Of a stretch of DNA of 64,000 bases, positions 1 to 7,370 are shown piece by piece. This DNA is from CADEED01 sp036677145 (GTDB taxonomy: Bacteria > Pseudomonadota > Gammaproteobacteria > Steroidobacterales > Steroidobacteraceae). Numbering within the stretch: position 1 is the stretch's first letter; every line of letters begins with the position of its first letter. Below the pieces are notes generated by a model. It was given only the letters and a program-made list of their open reading frames with translations. It did no database searches and was not told the DNA's origin. The DNA is taken from assembly GCA_036677145.1 (NCBI GenBank), contig JAKFFF010000087.1, forward strand, positions 48,492 through 112,491. The letters run 5' to 3'. A program made the translations under genes and the position numbers.

Positions 1-1946
1 TCGTCCTGTTAGCTGCCTCGGTGTTCGTCGTGACCCTGGCGCGACGGTTGGGTCTTCCTTCGATCCTGGGTTACGTCACGGTCGGCCTCGCGCTGGGGCC
101 TTACGCCTTCCGCGTCTTCCCCGAATCCGACACCACGCATCTGCTGGCCGAGCTGGGCGTGGTGTTCCTGCTGTTCACGCTCGGACTCGAGTTTTCCTGG
201 CCGCGCATGGTGGCGCTGCGCCGTGAAGTGTTCGGACTCGGCACACTGCAGGTTGCCGCCACCGCGGGCGCGGTCGCGCTCATCGCGCGCCTCTTCGGGC
301 TCGACTGGGCGACGAGTATCGTCGTCGGCGGCGCGGTCGCGATGAGCTCGACCGTGCTCATCGTCCAGCAGCTCGCCGAGCGCGCCGAGCTCAACCGCAC
401 GCACGGCCGACTCGCATTCAGCGTCGTGCTGTTCCAGGACATCGCGGTGGTCCCGTTCCTCGCGCTGGCCGCTGCCCTCACACCGGGGACCGAGGAATTC
501 AGCATGTCCGCGGCCGTGAAACTGGTGCTCGCGGGCACAGCTTCCGTGCTGCTGGTGCTCGCCGCGGGCCGCTGGCTGCTGCGCCCGCTGCTCTACGTGA
601 TCGCCAACAGCCGGCTGCGCGAACTGTTCACGCTCGCGGTGCTGCTGGTCGCGCTGGCCTCCGCCTGGGCATCACACATGGCCGGCCTGTCGATGGCGCT
701 GGGTGCGTTCCTCGCCGGGATGATGCTGGCCGAAACCGAATACAGCCACCAGGTCGAAAGCGTCATCCGCCCGTTCCGCGACATCCTGTTAGGCCTGTTC
801 TTCATCTCGGTCGGCATGTTGCTCGACTTCGACGCACTGTGGCGCGAGTTCGCGCTGATCGCCGCGTTGCTCATCGCGATCCTGATTCTCAAAGCCGTCA
901 TCGCGGGTGTTGCGACGCGACTGTTCGTGGATTCGAACTTCAAGGCGATCCGCACCGGCGTCACGCTCGCGGTGACGGGCGAGTTCGGCATCGCGTTGCT
1001 CACGCTGATGATGCAGAACCGGTCGATCGATCCTGCGATCGCGCAACCGTTGTTGGTGGCGATCGTGCTCGGCATGGTGCTCGCGCCGGTAGTGCTCGCG
1101 AACAACAAACGGATCGCGCGGCTGTTGTTGGGCGAACGCGGTCCGCCGAAAACCGCGATCGAACGCGAGGACGCGGTGACGCAGGCGGTCGCGAAGCGCG
1201 AGCACGTGATTCTCTGCGGCTTCGGCCGCGTGGGCCAGAACGTCGCGCGCGTGCTCGAGAGCCAGAACTTCGAATACATCGCGATCGATCTCGATGCGGC
1301 GCGCGTGCGCGCGGCTCGGCAGATGGGCCAGCCCGTGGTGTACGGTGATTCCGCCGACGAGCAGGTGCTCGAGGAAGTTGGCCTTGCGAACGCCAATGCC
1401 GTGGTGATTTCCTTTTCCGACACGCGCACGTCGCTCGGCATCCTGCGTGCGTTGCGGCGCCTGCGGGGTGACGTGCCGGTGCTGGTGCGTACGCCCGACG
1501 ATACGCGCCTGCAGGAGTTGAAAGGGGCGGGGGCGACGGAGGTCGTGCCCGAGGCATTCGAAGCCAGCCTCATGCTCGCCTCGCATGTGCTGATGTCGTT
1601 GCGTGTTCCGCACGCCACCGTCATGCGGTCGGTCGCCGAGCTGCGGGGCAATCGCTACGAGATGTTGCGTAATGTCATCGCACGCGGCGACGGCTCGGAG
1701 AACGACGCGGAGTTCGCCGAACAGGTGCGTTCGGTCGTGCTCCCGCCGGGTTCCTGGTGCATCGGCAAGTGTGTCAACGACGTGCGCAACGCGGGCGCGG
1801 CCGTGGCGTTCACCGGTATCCGCCGCCAGGGAATTCTCGGCCGCGAACCCAGCGGCGACACGGCATTCGAAGACGGCGACGTGGTGGTCATCTACGGCAC
1901 GCCCGAACAGCTCGAACATGCCGAGGCGGTGTTGCTGGCGGGGTGA
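1..1946 (+). CDS. Kef-type monovalent cation:proton antiporter (CPA2), 5' end cut by window
   Basis: Inner-membrane antiporter exchanging K+ or Na+ for H+, with a cytosolic nucleotide-binding regulatory domain. The reading frame is open to the first base of the window, and the first visible residues already belong to TM1, so roughly 10-20 N-terminal residues lie outside. About 375 residues of hydrophobic segments form the Na/H-exchanger domain. A TrkA-N/RCK Rossmann domain follows (HVILCGFGRVGQNVARVL, then an acidic strand end in IAIDLD), and then a TrkA-C domain up to the stop. The visible 640-odd residues match the KefB/KefC/YbaL architecture (about 560-620 residues). Glutathione-gated KefB/KefC cannot be told apart from YbaL-like proteins here, so no symbol is given. 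No KefF/KefG partner is visible. The next gene is convergent, 16 bases away. Confidence 0.9.
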   Translation, partial: VLLAASVFVVTLARRLGLPSILGYVTVGLALGPYAFRVFPESDTTHLLAELGVVFLLFTLGLEFSWPRMVALRREVFGLGTLQVAATAGAVALIARLFGLDWATSIVVGGAVAMSSTVLIVQQLAERAELNRTHGRLAFSVVLFQDIAVVPFLALAAALTPGTEEFSMSAAVKLVLAGTASVLLVLAAGRWLLRPLLYVIANSRLRELFTLAVLLVALASAWASHMAGLSMALGAFLAGMMLAETEYSHQVESVIRPFRDILLGLFFISVGMLLDFDALWREFALIAALLIAILILKAVIAGVATRLFVDSNFKAIRTGVTLAVTGEFGIALLTLMMQNRSIDPAIAQPLLVAIVLGMVLAPVVLANNKRIARLLLGERGPPKTAIEREDAVTQAVAKREHVILCGFGRVGQNVARVLESQNFEYIAIDLDAARVRAARQMGQPVVYGDSADEQVLEEVGLANANAVVISFSDTRTSLGILRALRRLRGDVPVLVRTPDDTRLQELKGAGATEVVPEAFEASLMLASHVLMSLRVPHATVMRSVAELRGNRYEMLRNVIARGDGSENDAEFAEQVRSVVLPPGSWCIGKCVNDVRNAGAAVAFTGIRRQGILGREPSGDTAFEDGDVVVIYGTPEQLEHAEAVLLAG

Positions 1947-1962
1947 CGTTTCGCGGGCGAGG

Positions 1963-3414
1963 TCAGCGCGGCACACGCCGGAGGCAGACGGGTCTCGCAG
2001 CATCCGGATCGCGCGGCGCGGATTCAGCGGCGATACATCCCAGAACGGCGTTCGCGGAGATGGGTTTGCCGCGCTTGACCCTGAGGAATCCATCGTCGGC
2101 GATCGGCACGAGTTGCGCCGCATTGCCCGTGCCCCGGGCCACGAAGAACGTGCGCCGGTAGGGCATCGCCACCGCATACAGGGCATCCTCGCGCAGGCGC
2201 GCGCTGCGTGCGAAGGAGCTGCGTGTGTCGACCATCATGCGAGTGATGCCGACGGTCGCGTACCCGCGCCGCCGCCACTTGCCGCGGTCGTTGACCGCCA
2301 TGAAGACATCGACGACGGCGCCCTTCGCATCGAGCACCGGCACGATCACCGATGCGACGCGCGGCGGCAGCAGCCGGTCGGCGTTGCCATTGTTTTCGAG
2401 GATTTCTTCTTCCGTGAGCCCGATCAGCGGAATCGGCACGCCCCATTTCTGTCCGGGCGCGGGCCTGGCCTCGCCGCGCAGGGTTTCAAGAATCTTGTCA
2501 GGCGCGAATGCCTGGATTACGGGTTGGAGATCCTGCTGCTCCATCGTAATGGGAGCGCTCGTGCCTGCGACGCCGCATTCCGCCGTGAGCTTCGGCACGC
2601 TGTCGCTGAATGGCCTCGCCGGAACTGAATTCCGGATGTTGTATCGGTCGAACTCGTGCCTGGCTTTCACGCCCCAGTGACTGACGGGATCTTTGAAAGT
2701 CTCATAGTCGATCGAATCGAGATGCTTCCAAAGACTCGAAGCCGGGACGACGCCATCTTTGTCCACGGGCCACGGATCCCACACGAGTACCTCGCGACTG
2801 CCGGACGAGTCCGACGAATAACCCATGAGCACGAGGAAATGCCGGCTCACGGTGCGGCTGCTCAAGCGAATGTCCTCCAGTCCGAACAGGATCGGGCGCT
2901 GGTGGTCGATCTGGTTGACGATGTCGCACCAACTCAGCGCTTCATTGTCCGCGGTCCGGTCGAACAGCAGATTCTTGAACATTGGAATCCCGGCGAGGTT
3001 GCAGTTGTCGAGACTGCTGGCGCAACTCTGCTGCAGCTTTTCCCATGCCGTGGGGTTTCCAGAGGTCGTCGGGCGCGCCAGGTTCAAATGCTTCCGCACG
3101 TCGCTCGCCTTGGAATCGGTCCACGCGCCGAGATACTTGCCCTCGTCGCTGCCGCCGTCCGGAAGGTTGCCTAAACCCACGATCCGGAATGCCCGGTTAT
3201 AGGCCGCGAGTTCTTCCTGGGTCACCAACGGTGTCGTCGCGTCCTGGAATGCGTTTACAACCATGGCCGATGTTGCGGCCCAGCACAGGCTCGAATCTCT
3301 TTGCGCCTGGGGCGCCGAGTTGACCGCATCGAGCGGATTGCCCGCGGCAATGTTGCCGGTAGCAAACGGAAACAGGAGCAGGAGGCAGGCGATCCCAGGT
3401 CCGCGGAGAGTCAT
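1963..3414 (-). CDS. secreted papain-like cysteine protease with an unassigned C-terminal domain
   Basis: A 483-residue protein with an N-terminal hydrophobic signal segment (residues about 7-20), so probably exported. The papain-like fold is indicated by Gln38 (oxyanion hole) ahead of SSLCWAATSAMV with the nucleophile Cys44, by RHFLVLMGY with His192, and by VLVWDPWP with Asp213 as likely third residue. This resembles the papain-like/C39-like group of bacterial peptidases. Residues from about 230 to the end form a second region that I do not recognise. The start is supported by TAGGAG about 9 bases upstream. It is transcribed away from the lysine-rich gene at 3538, and the two share a 123-base intergenic region. 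Substrate is unknown; a toxin or effector role is possible but unsupported. Confidence 0.75.
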   Translation of the reverse strand: MTLRGPGIACLLLLFPFATGNIAAGNPLDAVNSAPQAQRDSSLCWAATSAMVVNAFQDATTPLVTQEELAAYNRAFRIVGLGNLPDGGSDEGKYLGAWTDSKASDVRKHLNLARPTTSGNPTAWEKLQQSCASSLDNCNLAGIPMFKNLLFDRTADNEALSWCDIVNQIDHQRPILFGLEDIRLSSRTVSRHFLVLMGYSSDSSGSREVLVWDPWPVDKDGVVPASSLWKHLDSIDYETFKDPVSHWGVKARHEFDRYNIRNSVPARPFSDSVPKLTAECGVAGTSAPITMEQQDLQPVIQAFAPDKILETLRGEARPAPGQKWGVPIPLIGLTEEEILENNGNADRLLPPRVASVIVPVLDAKGAVVDVFMAVNDRGKWRRRGYATVGITRMMVDTRSSFARSARLREDALYAVAMPYRRTFFVARGTGNAAQLVPIADDGFLRVKRGKPISANAVLGCIAAESAPRDPDAARPVCLRRVPR

Positions 3415-3537
3415 GGCGGCGACTCCTAAGGTGGGGCTACTCTAACTATCCTTCCAGCTGACTTCGGCGCAAACTACCTGACGAACTCCGACCCGGCAAC
3501 ATCGTCAATCCATCAACCCAAATTGACAGGAACAACC

Positions 3538-4011
3538 ATGGCCGCGAAAAAGAAAAAAGGGAAGAAGGCGTCCGGGAAAACGGTGCAGCAGCCCAAGACT
3601 TTTTCCACGCCGTTCATCAAGGAAATCATCAAGACCTACATCCAGGATGGCACCACGAAGAAGTGGCCGCCTGCGGGCTCCGGCGCCATCGACGCGGCGC
3701 GCGACATCAATGCGGTGAGCGCCGTGCTGGTCGATGCCTCATGCACGATGCTGACACCGTTGGCGCCCATGAATGTCCTCACGCTGGCGGGGAAGATCCA
3801 GGCCGACCTCACTGCTCGCGACTGGCCCGAGGCCGATGCCAAGAAGCTCCAGATAAAGTACGGCACGGCGACGCGCAAGCTCGCGAAACACGCGCTGCGC
3901 ATGGGCGAGGCCCTGGCGATCGTCAGATACATGGTTCAGGTGGTTAGTGACCTCAACCCCACCGGTTCGGGCACGGGCAGCGGCGAGAAAACCAAGGTCC
4001 CGCCTCACTGA
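3538..4011 (+). CDS. small lysine-rich protein of unknown function
   Basis: A 157-residue protein that I do not recognise. The first 20 residues are very basic (MAAKKKKGKKASGK) and recall histone-like or nucleic-acid-binding tails; the rest is a mixed, probably helical domain without cysteine pairs or membrane segments. The ATG at 3538 is preferred over the in-frame TTG at 3523 because ACAGGA lies about 7 bases before it. The last 7 bases overlap the end of the convergent CadC-like gene. Low-GC lysine codons are mostly confined to the N-terminus. The ordinary codon bias of the rest suggests a real gene rather than a shadow. Confidence 0.6.
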   Translation: MAAKKKKGKKASGKTVQQPKTFSTPFIKEIIKTYIQDGTTKKWPPAGSGAIDAARDINAVSAVLVDASCTMLTPLAPMNVLTLAGKIQADLTARDWPEADAKKLQIKYGTATRKLAKHALRMGEALAIVRYMVQVVSDLNPTGSGTGSGEKTKVPPH

Positions 4012-6314
4012 GCGGCGAGGCGGCGCTGCGTGATCTCGATCACCGCCGCCAGGTCGTTGGCGTTGCGGGCAGCCATTTTCTCCAGCAGGGCGCTGAATTC
4101 CCGGCGGTCGCGCAGCGCCGCGAATGACGGGCTGTGTTCGATCGGCCAGGCGTAGCGCAAGCCGAGATCGACGGCGGCGGTGAGCGACCGCATTGCCGCA
4201 TCGCGATCGCCGCGCAATGCGGCAACTTCGGCTTCGAGCACGAGCAGGCCGTGGCGCTTCACTCCCGCGGCGCTCATGCGCGCGATCAACCGCGCCGCCG
4301 CGTCAACGTGCCGCTGCGCGCCAGCTTCGTCACCGGTGGCGTGTTCCGCGGCCGCGGCGATCAGTAGATTGGAGTTCCCGGTGCGCGCGTACCACGCCTT
4401 GGCGAGATCGTCAGCGCGCAGCTTCGGCGAGGCCAGGGCGCGCGAGACGTAACCCTGCGCCGAGCGCGCATTGCCGGCGAACAGTTCGGCCTCGGCGAGT
4501 TCGAACAGGACGTTCGGTTCGTCGCTCCTGGCCAGGCCGAGTGCCTCGATCTCGCGTTCGAGGCCGGCGGGGCCGTCGAGCGCGAGCGCCGTGCGCAAGG
4601 CCAGCGAGACAAGTGACAGGTTGGATCCGTCGGGGCTGCCGGTCGCGCTCTTTGCCTCTTCGTAGGCCGCGCGCGCTTCGCGCACGAGCCCGAGCCGCAT
4701 GAGCCAGCGTCCGCGATCCGCATGGATCTCCGTGATGTCGCCGCCGTCCTTGAGTGCGAGTTCGGTGAGCTTGAGTGCTTCGGCGGGCCGCCCGCGCGCT
4801 TCGGCCAGATCGCTGGCCACGCTCAGCGGCCAGGTTGAATTCGCGCCGATGGCGCGCGCCTGGTCGCAGGACGCCTGCGCGACGTCGAACTGGGCGAGAT
4901 CCGTCAACGTCATGCAGCGCTGTGCCAGCAGGTATGCGTCGAGCGGCTGGAGCTCCACGGCCCAGGTGTAATAACGCAGCGCGTCGCGCGGCTCGCCGGC
5001 CACGAGATGCAGCAGTCCTAGATCGGATGCGGCGCGCACCAGGTTCGGATTGAGCTCGAGCGCGCGCAGCAGGTTCTCGATTGCCTGTTCGCGCTGGCCG
5101 AGGTCCGAGTAAAGCGCGCCGCGCACGGCATGGAGCTCGGGCAGCCGCGGACTGCGCTTTTCCGCGGCTGCGAGCAGGGGCAACACGTCGCGCGCGATGT
5201 CCTCGTATGCCCGGTCGTTGAAATAAGCCTGGTTCAGATAAGCGGAGGCCAGGCCGACCAGCGCGAGCGGGTAGTTGGGCTCGATTTCGAGCGCCTGCTT
5301 GTATAGCCCGATCGCGCGATCGTTTTCTTCCCGCGTCCGCCGCTGCTGGTGGGACTGTGCGATGAGATAGAGCCGATGGGCGCGCGGTTCGGAATTGCGT
5401 CTTTGAGCGAAACCTTCGTCGGTCTCGGCCGTGAGCTCGAGTTCGAGTTGAGCCGCGACATCACGCGCAATCTGCTCCTGCATGCCGAGGGAATCGGAGA
5501 TCGGCGTGTCGTAGGTATTTGACCACAGGTGATATCCATCGCTCGCGCTGACGAGCTGAACGGTGACACGCTGCGAATCGCCGGATCGGCGCACCGACCC
5601 TTCCACGAGATGGGAAACACCCAGCGTCTTGCCGACGCGCCGCACGTCGATGCCGCGATCGCGGAACTCGGACGCGGAAGTGCGCGACACGACGCGCAGC
5701 GTCGGAACCTGCGCCAGCCAGTTCGACAGCTCCTCGGTGAGGCCGTCGCAAAAGGGCTGCTCGGACTTGTTGGTCGTGAGATCGACGAAGGGCAGCACCA
5801 CGATTGAATCGTTCTCGACCTTGGACGCCGAGAATCGCGGCCAATACACGGCCGTGGTGATACCGAGCACGAGGACACAGGCGAGCGCGACCGGCCAACG
5901 CCAGCGCATGCCGGTGCGCTTCGGTGGCGCGGTCGATTCGGTCGAGGGGGTGCTCGTGACGTCGGCTGCCGCATCGGAAGGTTGCGCGGCGGTGACGGGG
6001 GCAACGAGCCGGTATCCCTTGCGCGCGACGGTTTCGATGTAGGTCGCGGGAGAATCGGTGTCGCCCAGCGCTTTGCGCAATTGCGAAATGGTCTGGTAAA
6101 CCGAGGTGGGGCTGACGATGACGCCCTGCCACACGTCGTTGAGCAAGGTGTCCTGGCTCAACACCTTGCCGGGCGAGGCCGCGAAACGCATGAGTAGCCG
6201 CATCATGCGCGGCTCGATGCGAAGTATCTCTTCGCCGCGGGTCAGTGAATCGTCATCCGGGTCGGCTAACCACTCGCCGATGCGCACGGCGTTGTGGCCG
6301 GGCTGCGCTGCCAT
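4005..6314 (-). CDS. CadC-like membrane transcriptional regulator with TolB/FlgO-like and TPR domains
   Basis: A 769-residue one-component regulator. Residues about 10-105 are an OmpR/PhoB-type winged helix that ends in the typical GYRLVAPV strand. One transmembrane helix follows at about 135-155 (VALACVLVLGITTAVYW). Next, at about 165-290, is a domain starting SIVVLPFVDLT and continuing with SNWLAQVPTLRVVSRTSA, like the FlgO/TolB-N regions found in many such regulators. The rest is TPR-like helical repeats. This layout puts the DNA-binding domain in the cytoplasm and the TPR sensor in the periplasm. GGAGG lies 5 bases before the ATG. The downstream gene is convergent, and the EamA transporter gene lies 34 bases upstream on the same strand. 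The signal and target genes are unknown. Confidence 0.85.
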   Translation of the reverse strand: MAAQPGHNAVRIGEWLADPDDDSLTRGEEILRIEPRMMRLLMRFAASPGKVLSQDTLLNDVWQGVIVSPTSVYQTISQLRKALGDTDSPATYIETVARKGYRLVAPVTAAQPSDAAADVTSTPSTESTAPPKRTGMRWRWPVALACVLVLGITTAVYWPRFSASKVENDSIVVLPFVDLTTNKSEQPFCDGLTEELSNWLAQVPTLRVVSRTSASEFRDRGIDVRRVGKTLGVSHLVEGSVRRSGDSQRVTVQLVSASDGYHLWSNTYDTPISDSLGMQEQIARDVAAQLELELTAETDEGFAQRRNSEPRAHRLYLIAQSHQQRRTREENDRAIGLYKQALEIEPNYPLALVGLASAYLNQAYFNDRAYEDIARDVLPLLAAAEKRSPRLPELHAVRGALYSDLGQREQAIENLLRALELNPNLVRAASDLGLLHLVAGEPRDALRYYTWAVELQPLDAYLLAQRCMTLTDLAQFDVAQASCDQARAIGANSTWPLSVASDLAEARGRPAEALKLTELALKDGGDITEIHADRGRWLMRLGLVREARAAYEEAKSATGSPDGSNLSLVSLALRTALALDGPAGLEREIEALGLARSDEPNVLFELAEAELFAGNARSAQGYVSRALASPKLRADDLAKAWYARTGNSNLLIAAAAEHATGDEAGAQRHVDAAARLIARMSAAGVKRHGLLVLEAEVAALRGDRDAAMRSLTAAVDLGLRYAWPIEHSPSFAALRDRREFSALLEKMAARNANDLAAVIEITQRRLAAQ

Positions 6315-6348
6315 AGGAGCCTCCGATGGCGTCGAGCATACCGGAAGT

Positions 6349-7302
6349 TCAGCTGGCGGAGGCGTCCCCGCGCGATTTTCCGAGGCTCAGAATCAGGACG
6401 CTGCCGACGATCAGCGCGCTGCCGGCGATCTGCCAGGCCGTCAGCCGCTCGTCGAAGAACACCGCCGCCAAGACAATAGTAGTAGGGGGTCCGACGGTGC
6501 TCCCGATCGCCGCGCGTTGCGCACCGACACGGCGCATGCCCTCGGCCTGCAGCAACCCGGGGACGAACATGCATGCGACGCCCAGGATGGCGAGCAGCGT
6601 CCAGTCGGTCGCGCCGAGTACCGCGAGCTCCCCTAACGAGCGGAAAGCCACGAAATGCACCGCGAGCAACACGGCCGCCGAGATCATGGCGATGGCCGCG
6701 AAACGGGTGCTGCCGAGCTCGTGGGTGTAGCGTTCGCCGATCAGGAAGTAGATAGCCGTCGTGAGCGCCGAGATCAACACCAGCGACGCGCCGAACAGGT
6801 TGGCGCGCAATTCGGCGAGATCGATGCCGCCCATCGCGAAGAAGATGCCGACGTAGGTCACGAACATGGCCGCGACCACGCGTGTCTCGGGCGCGCGGCG
6901 TGTGAGGAACGAGCTGATGAGCACGACCATCGCCGGATAACTGAACAACAGTACCCGTTCGATGGAGGCGTCGATCAACGTCAGCGCCCAGAAATCGACC
7001 AGCGCGCCCACGTAGTAACCCACGACGCCGGCGATCACCGCGGCCAGTACCGCCGGGGTGCGCAGCCGCGGCGCCGGCGCGCCGGCAACCGGCGAGCGCT
7101 GCGCCTCGTTCGACAAGGCGCTCCCGCGCAATGCTATCCACGCAAACAGCGGCACCGCCAGCACGGCCCGCACCGTGACCAGCAGTTCGAACCCGACGCC
7201 GCGCTGGTACAGGGCTTTGGCGAACAGGCCCTTGCTCGCGAACAGCATCGCCGCGCCGGCCACGAACAGCATTCCGAGCCGGTCGCGTGATGCGGCAGTC
7301 AA
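6349..7302 (-). CDS. EamA/DMT-family transporter
   Basis: About 317 residues with ten predicted membrane helices in two EamA repeats, as in drug/metabolite transporters (RhaT/YdcZ-like group). The N-terminal repeat begins LFVAGAAMLFASKGLFAK. The second repeat contains ACMFVPGLLQAEGMRRVGAQRAAIGS and PPTTIVLAAVFFDERLTAWQ, the usual end-of-repeat signature. The start is uncertain. A TTG at 7302, after GGGAAC, gives ten residues before TM1; the ATG at 7272 would begin inside TM1. It is divergent from ppc with about 68 bases between them. Substrate cannot be inferred. Confidence 0.8.
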   Translation of the reverse strand: MTAASRDRLGMLFVAGAAMLFASKGLFAKALYQRGVGFELLVTVRAVLAVPLFAWIALRGSALSNEAQRSPVAGAPAPRLRTPAVLAAVIAGVVGYYVGALVDFWALTLIDASIERVLLFSYPAMVVLISSFLTRRAPETRVVAAMFVTYVGIFFAMGGIDLAELRANLFGASLVLISALTTAIYFLIGERYTHELGSTRFAAIAMISAAVLLAVHFVAFRSLGELAVLGATDWTLLAILGVACMFVPGLLQAEGMRRVGAQRAAIGSTVGPPTTIVLAAVFFDERLTAWQIAGSALIVGSVLILSLGKSRGDASAS

Positions 7303-7354
7303 GTTCCCGAGGTCCTCATTGGACCTAACGATACGCGACCTCGGGCATTCCCTG

Positions 7355-7360
7355 TAGAAT
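7355..7360 (+). promoter_or_regulatory. -10-like hexamer just upstream of ppc
   Basis: TAGAAT (five of six matches to TATAAT) ends 10 bases before the GTG start of ppc. No Shine-Dalgarno sequence lies between, and no good -35 is seen 16-19 bases upstream. If used, the transcript would be nearly leaderless. Confidence 0.3.
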
Positions 7361-7370
7361 CGCGCGCCTC

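Noticed and set aside
789..2186. 465-codon minus-strand frame over the antiporter gene
   Set aside because: Arg/His-rich shadow translation; the antiporter frame on the other strand has clear domains.
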